A DNA stretch of 64,000 bases, taken from positions 1-64,000 of the forward strand of contig BDIU01000273.1 in assembly GCA_002118135.1 (NCBI GenBank), given 5' to 3'. Positions 1-11,182 of the stretch are shown here, piece by piece. The DNA comes from Trebouxia sp. TZW2008 (Eukaryota > Chlorophyta > Trebouxiophyceae > Trebouxiales > Trebouxiaceae). Each line of letters starts with the position of its first letter. Within the stretch, counting starts at the first letter, position 1. Under the pieces are notes generated by a model. That model saw only the letters and a list, made by a program, of their open reading frames with translations. It did no database searches and was not told the DNA's origin. Made by a program: the position numbers and the translations under genes.

Positions 1-2026
1 CTACTTTCATCAATTATAAACTTTTTTGTGGATTGTAACTCATTTAATGAATCATATAACAATATTTGGGCCCATGAGGACAGTGAAGCACACTGGGTCA
101 TCAATAATCATCTGAAGAAGCTGCAGCACCTGGAAGGCTTCTGGCAGCTGCTTGGTGACTCCCTTAGCAATCTCACGCAGCTCACGCAGGGGCCTGTTGG
201 CTTGAATACGCCCTAGGGCACCTGAAAGAGCCCCTACTGGCGCCTGCTGCTGGTCATTGTACTGTGTGGGAAGGGACACTTGCTGGTTGTCATTCAGGAT
301 GACAATCATATTTTTGTCCAGGAACCCAGCATGGTTCATGGCCTCGTACGCCATACCGCCGGTAATGGCGCCGTCACCAATGACCGCCACGCAATGGTTT
401 TTGCGACCCTGCAACTCAAGACAGCAAGAGATTAATATGTTTGAGGATGACTATCATATTTTTGTGCAGGAAATCAGCATGATTCATGGCCTCATGCGCA
501 ATGCCACTTGTGATAGCGCCGTAACCAAGGACTGCCATGCAATGGTTTTCACAGCCCTGCAAATTTGGGCAACAAGACGACAGCTGTCAAAGCACTTGCG
601 GTTTCCCCTGAACAACTGCCTGCCGTACACAGACTCTGTGCTGTTCAACATTTCACAAGCTCACACATGTCAATCCTCCACTGTGCCACTGACAGCTTTG
701 CCCATGCACTGACGAAGCATCATATCAATTGCAAGCTGCTGAAATTGTCAGCAATATCCTTCTTGCAAGCACCCTTGACATTGTTGTGCACTTCTGTGCA
801 ACCACATGTGTTTACCTTGAAGTCGCGGGCAACAGCCATACCCAGCGCGGCAGAGATTGATGTTGAGCTATGGCCAGCACCAAAAGGGTCGTACTCGCTT
901 TCTGACCGGTTGGTGAAGCCGGACATGCCGCCTGTCTGCCTGATCGTAGGCATGCGAGACCTCCTACCCGTCAAGATCTTGTGAGGGTACGCCTGCAATG
1001 TACTTCAGACAGTTAATTTGTGATTTCAGCATGCAGCATGCTTGTAAGCTACAAATGCAGTGGCCATATCTGCAGAATGCAGATCACCCAATTAGGCAGT
1101 GTGATATGCCGCATGTTTGCTGAATGTGTGCATGCAAAGTGTTGCCTGTCAGGAGTGATGACACTGGCATGCCAACTCTACTGCTATGTGATGTGTCTAC
1201 TATCAGCAAAGAATGCTTGTCTTCAGTGGACGGCATGCTGTTGTGTGACACTGAGCAGCTAAGATCAAGATGCCCGCAACTGACAGGAGCAAAACAGAAA
1301 TTGCTTGTGAAGATCAAACTAGTTTGGACTGTTCTTTACTTCTGTCTGTACCTAGCTGGGAGCGCACAGCCTGTCTAGCATGCGCTCTTTAAGAGCGCAT
1401 GAAATAAGTATGCTGCATTTACCTGATGGCCGACATCAAAAATTGATTTGTCCTCAGGGGCATAATGCAGGGCAACTGTGGGGTGAGTCACACCCAGGCT
1501 GGCTCCCAAATGCCCTTGAGTGCTGCTGACATTGTTGACATTGCCATGACAAAAGCAACAACCACAAAATCTGGTGCTGTGTTTACCTGATGACCGACAT
1601 CAAAGATGAACTTGTCCTCCGGGGCGTTGAAGACGTAGTGAAGGGCAACAGTGAGGTCAGTCACACCCAGGCTGGCTCCCAAGTGTCCTCCAGTGCTGCT
1701 GACATTGTAGATGACATCTTCCCGCAACTCTTTGCACAGCTGCTTCAGTTGTCGCCTGTTGAAGTTCTTGATGTGCACTGGGAAGTTGACTGTGTCTAGC
1801 AGAGGTGTCAGTGGCTTGTTGCTGGTGGCAGGGTCCATCTCGTCTAGCTCGTCTACTGAGACCTTGTCAAATGCATCATTGCCATTGCTGCTGCTATTGT
1901 TGCCGACTGCTCCATTGACAGGAGTCTTGACAGCTTGGACTTTGAGGGCTGCGCGCTGACGCTGAGCAGGGCAGTGTGCAGCTGTGCGTCTGCTGAGGTG
2001 CTTGACGCTGCAGCGTGATGGCAAGC
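1..2026 (-). CDS. DXS: 1-deoxy-D-xylulose-5-phosphate synthase, 5' part (cut by window edge)
   Basis: Condenses pyruvate and glyceraldehyde-3-phosphate to DXP, the first step of the plastid MEP isoprenoid pathway, using thiamine diphosphate. Three coding exons are visible: 1587-2026, 816-992 and 130-410. The gene continues beyond base 1. Exon 1587-2026 gives a basic Ser/Arg-rich plastid-targeting stretch, then the conserved [20 protein letters not shown] and FDVGHQ. The next exon starts [11 protein letters not shown] and holds [20 protein letters not shown]. The third holds the ThDP/Mg motif, [20 protein letters not shown] through NDN. Exon 1587-2026 opens at a splice acceptor (AG then GC TTG) after an in-frame TGA and has no ATG of its own, so the start codon lies in an upstream exon that I could not place. 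Decayed copies of two exons sit in the introns. Family identity is certain; the N-terminus is not resolved. Confidence 0.95.
415..565 (-). pseudogene. Decayed tandem copy of the DXS ThDP-binding exon
   Basis: This stretch repeats the 5' half of exon 130-410 directly upstream of it in the gene. The reading frame can still be followed ([13 protein letters not shown], then [18 protein letters not shown]), but the metal/ThDP motif GDG has become GYG and the NDN partner is lost. A working DXS cannot use this copy in place of the real exon, so it is a pseudoexon from tandem duplication. Confidence 0.8.
1430..1560 (-). repeat. Tandem copy of the end of the first visible DXS exon, still open
   Basis: It duplicates the 3' part of exon 1587-2026, including its donor site. 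It still reads [20 protein letters not shown], then [18 protein letters not shown], before a GT donor. Against the real exon it has TGGHL changed to TQGHL and three codons lost in frame. No convincing acceptor stands before it, so it may be a pseudoexon. The intact frame leaves an alternative exon possible. Confidence 0.7.
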
Positions 2027-3007
2027 CTGAAAATGCTGCCCTTCCTGCGCATCAGTAGCAGCAGATGTTTGGTGCAGTCAAGGATCTGATCTGGCTGAGA
2101 CGTTCCTACAGCAAGGGGCAGACACTGCGTGCATCAGCACAAGGGTCTCACCTGCGATGCGTGTATGGGCTGCATTTGCACCTGCCGCCTGCAAGCCCAG
2201 AGCTCGGTCAAGTCAGTGTTGATCACTACAAAACGCACGGCAATAGCGCAGCGGGGGAAGGTTGATCTGCACCTGGGATGTGGAGCACATCGACTCCATG
2301 CCGGAAACCGCTTTTGCTCCGGAAGGGTGTCTTCAGTGCTGTGTTCGCAAACAAGTCTTCAGCAGTGCTAGGTGCACTGCGGCAAGTCGTCACATACACT
2401 CAGCGATCTGCGACAGGGCGATCGGGCGATCGACCTCAGAGCGCTGGATCGATGGTGAAGTACCAGGTCAACGCACAGGCGTAGTGTGCCAGCTGGACTT
2501 TCACGCTGCGAGTGCTGCAGATACAGCGGCCAGATGATTGGTCGCCACGGGAAAATCGAAGATATTGATGCCCCAGGAAACGGAAAACAGGTCCATGGTC
2601 ACAAGCACAATGCAAGGCCTTGCTGTGCACAAGCCTGCAAAACAGCGCTGCAATGCTTTGACGCAGAAATTTTATGCGGGTGATAACAGGCTAGCGTGAG
2701 CTCAGGTGCAGGTCAGCCTGCAGCGCATCCATCAGTTGCATCGCATCAAACATCACATGCCATCAGATCATGCGCTCGTAATCAGTATTGACTGATGGTA
2801 TATCATGGAACACATGAACATCGGTCGAATTGGACTACTTGGGTGCAGTTCTCGCTAAGTATTGGCTGAAAAGCTCAATGGAAGGTCCTGCAGTCTGTCC
2901 GTCGAGAGCTGGTCCAGCGTACAAATACATTCAAACGCTGTAGCTGTATACAAACAAGCATGCATGGGCCTAGCAGGGTGACAATCACAACTTTGGCGTC
3001 CTTTGTA
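2027..3007. other. Interval between DXS and the BCH gene
   Basis: Both flanking genes run on the minus strand. This stretch should hold the DXS promoter and first exon (5' UTR and start of the transit peptide) and the 3' UTR of the BCH gene. I found ATG-headed short frames but none whose donor phase fits the 2026 acceptor, which needs one leading base. No other gene is supported. Confidence 0.5.
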
Positions 3008-6000
3008 CTAGAATTGAGGCATATCGTAGGAGCCCCCGACTGCTGACTGCGCTGCTGCACCTTCAAGGAAGTAATCCCCAGCTGCTGCGGCAAAACGACT
3101 TCCCAAATGCTGTAAGGTGACCTCACCAGATGTTGCAGCTGAAATGCCTGCCAAGCTGTCCACCTGTACACACCAGTTTTCATCATGATGCGCTGTTGTA
3201 CACAGCGTCATGACATGTGTGATGCAAGTATGCTCAAGCAACTTCAGGCATTTCTCAATGCCAAGAAACAGCTTGCCCTTGCATGGTGTTGATGCTAAAG
3301 AGGTTGAAGCAAGCATTGAAATCAGACTGAGTAGCTGGCTACCCAATGCATGCAAATACGCCATTCACGGAAGAAGGATCCAAACCGTAGACGTGGTAAG
3401 CGCTGCGTGCGTAAATAAAAGCTGAGATGAGTTCAGGCTCTTGTCTTTAGGCTTGCATAACACTAAGGCTCTGCGTCGCATGGCGACACTCTTCAGGCAC
3501 GCTTCGAGCCAAAACAACCCTCAGTGAGCTGTGCACAATGGCAAACAGACAATTGAGATCAAACCCACGCCTTGGTCACAAATAAGAAGGACATCGAGAG
3601 CTACAACATTTTACTGTTGCCTCACCTTTCTGACTTTCTTGGCAGCCTTGGCTGAAACAAAGGGCCGGATGCAAGCCACAAGCGCCTTAAGACCGCCTGT
3701 TGGGCGTACAAGCAAGATGTAGCGCACATTCTTGCGGAAGGGCCGAGACAAGTTGCGGTAAGCTGAGATGAGCCACATGGCTGGTAGCTTGTTAGACTTC
3801 TGGGTCTGACCAGTGGCAACCATGACTAAGACATATGGACCCTGCAGCAAAATGCCGTGATAATAACAATGACAATCATGACAATATCTTGCACTTTCTA
3901 GCACGGATGCCTAGCACGTCTGACACAAATCCTGCCTCGCCAGGATGAACTGTTTGGAGCATCACAGTAAAGGGTTTCTGATGTGCATTGCTAAAAGCCA
4001 GACAACACAATGTCATCAGGTCTGACACAATCCCTGCCTCGCCAGGTTGGAAGTGTTTGGCCCATGTTAGTAAAGGACTACTGATGCTCATTGTGGAAAG
4101 CCAGGCAAGACAATGTCACTTCAGACATTCATGCCACAACCGGGCTTGTTATACAAATTGGCACTGATGGCAGCATACACAAGCTCAGAGATATACTTCA
4201 CGCAGCAAAAGGGCTTGATGAAATCGTTGGCACATGCATACATATGCATAAGGCGCCTGCAGCCACGTATTGTCATGATTGTCAACTGTGAATGGAAGCA
4301 TGCAAAGTCTCATATGCATATGCCCTGCAGCAAAAGGGCTTGTTGACAGCAACTGCACTGATGAAGGCATACTTTGACTCCCTGCAGAGTTGAGGAAATG
4401 TGAGTATGCTTTCACCAGCGCGACTGCTGTCAACAAGCACTTCTGTCGCAGGGCAGATGTAATATCAATGACTACAGCTCACCTGTGTAATAATAGGCTC
4501 CAGACGGTGCAGCATATGCCTGCGAGTGCACTTTGCAAGCAGTCCCAACAGCATCAGCGTTGACAATGATCGCAGGGCGCCACTGTGGGTCCATTCCATC
4601 ATTAAACAGCAAACATGCACTTGGACAGGAGCTCAGCAAGTGACCTGTGTGACAATAGGCTCTAGACGGTGTAGCATGTACTGCAATGCCTACGAGCGCT
4701 CCTTGCGAGCAGTGCCAACAGCATCATTGTTGACAATGATCACAGGGCGCCACTGTGAGTCGATTCGATGATGAAACAGCAAACATGCACTTGGACAGGA
4801 GCTCAGCAACTGACCTGTGTAACAATAGGCTCCAGACGGTGTAGCATGTACTGCAAAGCCTGCGAGCGCGCCTTGCGAGCAGTGCCAACAGCGTCAGTGT
4901 TGACGATGATCACAGGGCGCCCCTGTGAGTCCACTCCATCATGGAACAGCATGCCTCTGAACTCTTCAGGCTCAAAGGCTTCAGGCATGCTGCTGCGCTG
5001 TGATGGGTCATGTGAAGGCTCACTCCAACTAGGGGCAGCTGCCTCTTGTGTAGCAGCATCTGGCTCTTGAGTATCTGAACAGAAAGAAAGAGTCAAGTTC
5101 AATGAGGATGAAAGTGACTTGTGGCATGCAGCTGCGCTGTGAAAGCTCATGCCTGTTGCTGAGAAGCAGCTTGCTCCTGAGTACCTGAACACAAACCAAT
5201 GGTGAAATTGACGTGTGGCTGCATGCTGCTACGCTGTGATGGGTTATGTGAAGGTCCCGTCCAACCAGGAACTGCAACCTGTTGTGATGTAGCTGCTTGC
5301 TCTTGCTCTTGGGTACCTGAACATAAACCATTGCTGGGACATTCACTTGTGGCAGCATGCTGTTGCACTGTAAGGGGTCATCTGAAGGTTGACTCCAATC
5401 AGGATCTGCGGCTTCTTGCAGAGGTGCAGCTTGCTGCTGAGCGTCTACATGAAACATATGGCTGAAGCTTGACATATGGCTGCATACGCTACAAAAGCCC
5501 AGGGCTCACATTGCAGGTCACAGGAGGTTCATGTGCGTGTCATGAAACAAGTGTTTGCTTACTTAAGCATCAGCCTGAGCTGATGTGTTTACCTTCTGAA
5601 GGTTGCTGAGAGTCAAGCTGCGCAGGGGCGTTCCGTGGATCAGCTGTAGCTTCAATGTCAGGGGTAGCAGGTCTGCTGGTCTGCATGAAGTGATGTGCTG
5701 CCTCCTGCACAATTGGCGAAGTAGTTCAGCAGAGAAATGATTCGACTGTCAATGTCCTGCATGAAGTGTTGCTGAGGTGGCTGTGACCATGACAGGACGT
5801 GCTGTGGGTTACAGATATTGCTCTGCATGAAGTGATGTGCTGCCTCCTGCACAGTCAGCACAGAGATAAGTCATTGCCTCTTGTCGCTGTATATACAACA
5901 CCAGGCACAGAGTGGTGGACATGACAAAAAGTGCTGAGGGCCACACAGGTTGCAAGATGTGATGCAGATTGAATACTGAGGCCAATACGCAGCTTTGCAT

Positions 6001-9000
6001 CAGTCACGCATGGACTGTTGCATGAATGGCTTTGACAAGACTGCACAGATTGCGCGGCACGAACTGATGTGCTGCCTCCTGCACATTCAGCAAATAGATG
6101 GTTTAGTTGCTTTCTTGATTCACTCTGTACGTATGCTAGGCAGGCTCAGCAGGCGCAGCTAACTACGTACTGAAGCAATGAACTGTCCACAACCAGTTCA
6201 GTCTTGTGCTATTTTATCAAACTGTGCATTCAGCAAACAGATGAGTTGCTTTTTGTCGCTGCCAAACGGGAAGTGCTGCTGGAGAGGCAATGAACATAGC
6301 AGGAGGCTCCTGTGAATCATGCAAACTGGACAAATTGAGGTCGGGTGTGGAATAGCCTAAGATGCGTGGGAGCTGTTGCTTTGCATGAACTGCTTGACAA
6401 GCATCAGCTTGCTAATGTGCAGCTCTAGTCGCATGCTAAATGCCGGCTGATGCCTGTTTGTATTGACTAGCGTTGAAGCCTGCCTAGACGACACTGCATG
6501 TTATATAATGCTCTGCACCAAAATTTCACCTGCTTCTGCCAGTCAGTACCAAACATGACTGCACCTAAGGCAAATCACGCATCAACACGAGGCAGACAGC
6601 TGTCAGGGTCAAATTCTTGGACAAAACAGAGTCACCATGATGTGTGTGCCAAGCCCAAGGGATGCAGTGCAGAAACATGTGTTGATGTGTCAAACCAAAA
6701 CAGACAGCGAAAAGAAGTGCACCTGTGCCTCCCGCGCGTCTCCTTCACTGCTGACGATAGTCAAGTCTTGTTCATCATCACTTCCTACTGTGTACACAGC
6801 AGCTGGTGAGGCAGCTGCAGGGGCAGGGCTGTTGGCAGCTCTCCCTGGGGAATCTGGCACAGCCCTTTGGCTTGAGCCTGCAGATTCCAGTGTTGAACTG
6901 CTGGTGGTGTCAAGAGGCACCAGGGATTCTGAAGCCAGGCTGGTATCTGTGCATACCAAAAGCATTATTGCTGCCATTGTGTGAGTGATGCAACAGTGCT
7001 GGCAATGACTAGTCTCACATTGCTGCAAATGTCAAGAGGCACTAGGGATTCTAAACCTAGGCTGGTACCTGTGCATGACAAAAGCTGCATTGCTGCCATG
7101 TAGAGACCAGCACAATGATCATGACCAAGATAGTTTACACACTTGAGTCATTGAAGGCACAGTCATCTGATTGCATCAATATGGGTCAAGCTGGAATTCA
7201 CAGTCTCTGCTGTCACAAACATATTTGGTGGATGGGCAGACAAAAAGAAGTTCAGAGATGACTTCAGAAATTTGTGCAGGACTGAGCAGAGGTGCTGTAC
7301 CTGCATCAAGGCTTCCTACATCCTGCTGGACAGACCGCAAGATGGAGGCATCAGACTTGGGGTCAGAAGACCCCTTGGGGGGCTGTTCTGGCTGCCCTTT
7401 GTCATAGTCTGCATTACCAGGCGCTTGCACAAGGGCAGAAATGCTGTCATGCAGCTCTGAGTCAAATGTCTGACTCCCAGCTTCTGAGCCAGGTTGCTGA
7501 GTCTCTGAGGAGCGGCCAACTGATCCTGGGGGCTGCGGGTAAGGGCCCTGCCTTGGCTCAGCATGCTCAGCAGCAGTGGTGGTGGCGATGCGCGGCAGAC
7601 GCGCCTCTTCTTCGTTGTCAGATTCCGCAAGCTTGCTGAGAGAATCTGCTGTCAGAGGTGCTGGCTGTGCTTCAGCTGGTCGTGAGTCATGTCCGCCGGA
7701 GTGCGTGTGCGAGGCAACCTTGCTGACATCAGACTTGCCATCTGGCGATTGCGCTTGAGCCCTCTCATGCTGAGCTGTCTTTTGATCAGCCTGGGCTGAG
7801 CCAGCTGATTTGAGATGATCCTGTTCCTGTTCCTGATCCTGTTCCTGTTCCTGTTCCTGTTCCTGATCTTCTGGGTTTGGTGACTCATCTGCCTGGAACC
7901 CGCCAACTTGACTAAGGGCAGCAAAGGCTGAGGCAGCCATGTGGGACATGTGAGAGGATGAGCTTTGACCTTGAGATGAGCTGTGGCCATGGGAAGAGTC
8001 TAAGCCCTCTTGGCTGTTCTCAGAGATGTCTTTCAGCAGATGCCTATTTGCTGGCAGGTTGCTGTGACCCTGCACCATGACAGACACAATTGTAAGTGCT
8101 TGTTCTAATTTTTAGATGTCGTTCTCGTCACGCAGGACCATTAAGCGTCCAGTTTTGCGTGAGATCTAATCCAGGACAACTGCTGTAGGGTCAGCCACAT
8201 CAGCTTGTCATGTCACTCTATTCCACTTTGACTGCTGGGCAGCATGCGTCTAGGGAGCTTTGATAATGCACACATCTTGAATAAGCTTGCAGCAGCACAG
8301 CACACCTGACAGAGGCAAATAAGTGTCGGATGTGTAGACTTGTCTTTTTGAGACAAATGTGATACCTGTGCTGAGGGCTCTTGTGCATGTGTGTGAGCAG
8401 ATGCCCCAACAGCTTCACCAGCAGCTTCCTGCTCTGCCAGGCGGGAAAGGGTGACTTGCAGCGCTGCTAGCTGGTCAGCCAGCTGCTCATCAGCTTCTGC
8501 ATCCTTGATGGCCTGCAAAGCAAGACTAGATTTGAGGGTTCAGGATCAAGGATGAATCTGCGGTTGAGGATAGGAAGTATACATGACATCAGAGCAAATC
8601 ACGTCTGACATGGCCCCACGCACAACTGATACTGTCATGCACTATACTCAAGGCAGCTCTGCGTCGCAACAATGCAAAATTGCTTTGTCACAGAGCACGT
8701 TTACACACACTCAGTGCTCTTAGAAGATGGTGAAGTCATAATAGGCTGAGGCATAGCACTTGACAGAATCACATGACAGATTGAGCAAGCAAGCGATGTG
8801 AAGGTACCTGCTCTGCTCTGCGGATTTCTTCTAGCTGTCTTGTTAAAGATGTGCGTGAGCCATCCTGTCCACTTTCCAGCACACCATGCAAAGCTTGTGC
8901 AAGCCCAGACTGCACAGAAGAAGAAAAGTATTGCATTGTCAAAAAAAGGAAAGACAAGTCTGTGCCGTTAGGCGTCATACTAGGAGCCTCTGTCTAAAGA

Positions 9001-10244
9001 GGCAGCCTGAATATCGCACTTTCACCAGACATGCAGTGTAGCTCACACCTTTTGACCGAATCAGGACAGGCAATGGTCATGCGCTTTGACAACAACAACA
9101 CAACATCAGTATGGCTGATGACCACTCTTTTGGTCAAAGTCGAAGCACATCATGACAATATGCTTTGGGAAAGTCACAACAGCCAATGCCAACATTGGCC
9201 AGAACAGACAAGACCACAGCTGCAGTTGGAACTGGATTCACAAGCTGTTATTGCTGCCGCAGACAGTCAGATTCCATGTGTGCTCAAGATCCAGCTTGTG
9301 CAGCGCTAAATTGCACAAGATTGCAGCAATGTGACATCGTGACAACGCAACAGGCGGCGTGTCATGACAGGGTCTTTACATTGCTCGAGTCTGTGCGGCC
9401 TGCCTCAGCGACTCCGTTCATCATCATCATGTCTTCCTGCACAAATCACTACATGTCTTGAGCCACAGCAAATACTCCAGTGCAGCGACAAAGTTCTGGC
9501 ATGTACAGTTTGCAAGTTGATGGCAACAAGGACAGGAGGCTCTGATGCAAGCTGTTTGCATGAGTTCACCGTAAAGAGTTCAATACAAGCAGCGACAGTA
9601 CAGCAAGCCTGGATGCAGGAACGCAGGAACTGAAGCATCAGGAAATGCATGATGTGAAGTGAGTTCTGCGTGTAGCATGCAGTGGCCAGCACCTTCAGCA
9701 GGAAATTAGCCACTGCCTCTTCGGCTAATGTCCTCTGCTCCTCAGCAAGCCGTTTCAAATCTCCTGAAGCTTGCTTGAGCTGTTCGGACTGGTGTCTCAC
9801 CAGATCCACAGATACTTCATTGCTGTGGTGTCCAGAGTCAACGGAAGTCCTGCTTGAGCTAGCGCGAGACCCCATGGAGGCTCTTGAGCTCTGAAGATGC
9901 TCCAGAGTTTGCTTGGCTTTTGCTGAATGCTGGCGCCGCAGCAAGTCCAGCTTGACAGCCTGCTCATGAACCTGTTGTTCAGCTGCAGCGTCTTCTGCCT
10001 CGTGGAACGTGTCATCGTCAGCTTCCGGAGCCTTGTTTTCTATGTCTGAGATGTAGCTATCAAGGGAAGGCGAGCTTTGCCTGACTGACAGGGAGTAGAA
10101 GTGGGGCGACGAGGGACCATTTTCGTCCTCTGCATCTGTGGAGATATCTGAACGTGCCCGTGCTATCTTGATCTTTTCCAAGTCGCTTTCGGACTTGGCG
10201 GTACCAGGTTGCGAGCGGGCTTGAGGCTCGCTGGAGTCAGCCAT
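3008..10244 (-). CDS. BCH/CRAL-TRIO lipid-binding-type protein with long disordered N-terminus
   Basis: Nine exons close in phase to 845 aa: 9693-10244, 8808-8909, 8366-8512, 7301-8069, 6723-6946, 5593-5704, 4815-5074, 3626-3841 and 3008-3163. The first ~650 residues are Ser/Gln/Glu-rich and probably disordered, with coiled-coil-like stretches (LKRLAEEQRTLAEEAV; DEQLADQLAALQVTLSRLAE) and a Glu-Gln run. The last ~170 residues are a divergent CRAL-TRIO (BCH) domain of the kind found in p50RhoGAP and GDAP2: DSQGRPVIIVNTDAVG, YMLHRLEPIVTQ, GPYVLVMVATGQTQ, AMWLISAYRNLSRPFRKNVR, ALVACIRPFVSAKAAKKVRK, VDSLAGISAATSGEVTLQHL. Such domains bind lipids or small GTPase regulators; the actual ligand is unknown. 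No GAP or Macro domain is seen. Start: first ATG of MADSSEPQARS. Several exons have decayed tandem copies in the introns. Confidence 0.85.
3850..4480 (-). repeat. Decayed intron/exon-junction copies and a ~100-bp tandem duplication
   Basis: This intron of the BCH gene lies just upstream (in gene sense) of exon 3626-3841. About 3918-4018 and 4020-4118 are two tandem copies of a ~100-bp unit (both hold the CTGACACAA...CCTGCCTCGCCAGG core). At about 4245-4270 and 4320-4345 there are weak copies of the exon acceptor region, one reading QAPYAYVCMCQ where the real exon reads QGPYVLVMVATGQ. None forms a usable exon. Confidence 0.6.
4485..4775 (-). pseudogene. Two broken copies of the BCH-domain entry exon
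   Basis: They repeat the 3' part of exon 4815-5074 with its donor. Copy 4640-4770 reads RPVIIVNNDAVGTARKERS and then hits TAG before ALQYMLHRLEPIVTQ. Copy 4490-4610 reads RPAIIVNADAVGTACKVHSQ and is then frame-shifted by a small deletion. Both keep the GT donor. Order on the strand: working exon, broken copy, more broken copy, next exon. Confidence 0.85.
5100..5444 (-). repeat. Tandem copies of the linker exon before the BCH domain
   Basis: Three copies (5329-5444, 5197-5316 and ~5100-5184) repeat the first half of exon 4815-5074, with the theme TQEQ..A..Q.A.P.W..PSHDPSQRSSM. Copy 5197-5316 is open, 120 nt long, enters and leaves in phase 1, and could be spliced in. Copy 5329-5444 is open but leaves in a different phase. 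The last copy hits TGA after GTQEQAASQQQA. They may add optional linker repeats to the protein. Confidence 0.75.
5820..6090 (-). repeat. Copies of the acceptor end of exon 5593-5704
   Basis: At about 5826-5855 and 6060-6085 the sequence repeats the acceptor and first ~20 bases of exon 5593-5704 (GTGCAG then GAGGCAGCACATCA). The second copy is more diverged. Both lie upstream of the real exon in gene sense and neither continues as an open exon. Confidence 0.65.
7015..7095 (-). pseudogene. Copy of the acceptor end of exon 6723-6946
   Basis: This repeats ~6905-6985 of the BCH gene (intron end, acceptor, first exon codons), but the exon part now contains an in-frame stop (CCTAGG TTTAGA in the sense strand). 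It is a partial-exon tandem duplicate. Confidence 0.7.
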
Positions 10245-11182
10245 GGCAACCCGACAAACAGCAGCTTCGGCAGACAGATGCGTCAAGCTCTCCCAAATGC
10301 TCTGAATAGAAAGCGCGCACCTGCCCAACCCCTGATGCGAAGGACTTTTGCGCGCAGAGACGTCGAGAGATCAACCCGGGCTTCACCAACAGAAGCTAGG
10401 GCTGACAAGTATCTCCCGTATCACAGCAGCACACTGGCAGACACCGGTGCTGAACATTCGGCTCTCTCTGGCATGCATTTGCAAACCATCGTCGATCATG
10501 CGGCTGGAGGTGCGACAAAATTGGCAGCGAACTTTAGCGACCTGATTGACACGCAATGAGTAATCGCCTTCGTAAGAACATGCAAAGGCTGTGCAACTGC
10601 AGAGGCAGAGTGCAGCGCCCTTGGCCTACATGGTGGCAGCAAATGCTTCAGAACATGTGCATGCAGAATAGCTCCAGCCTAGGTACATCGTCAGTGCATG
10701 CACATCAAGGTGCAGCCATGGACAAACACAAGACGGCATCCAATTCACAGGTTGTGAAGTTCTACGTAATTCCTAAGACTAGCAGCTGCCTTTACAGGGC
10801 CTTGCACAGCAAAAGCCCCAGCACTATGCTGCAGGAAGCACAATTCGCCTGTCCTTGCAGCTAAGTGCTGATGTACAGCATGCTCACACCTCATAATGAT
10901 GGCTGTGCAACTGTTACTTGGGATTCCAAGCCTTTGACATGCCTGACTCACGCAACATGCAGGTGACATATACTAAGGGACGCGTCAGCGTCCAACATAA
11001 TCTGTCACGCCGTCAATCAAAACATGTCTGTCAGCTCCTATATGGTGTATGGAACCCTGTAGGGTACTTGTGACAACAAAGATATGTTGTCTCACTGATA
11101 GACAAAGGCCTCTAATGTATAGCATGTGATCAACAACTGTCAAGTACTTGCAGTGTAAGCCTTAGCGTCTGCTTCTTTGCAC
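10245..11182. other. Intergenic: BCH promoter and 3' flank of the first F-box-like gene
   Basis: No gene supported. About 10730-10960 resembles 12778-12990, the matching 3' flank of the second F-box-like gene, so the tandem duplication of that gene included ~450 bp of downstream DNA. Confidence 0.6.
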
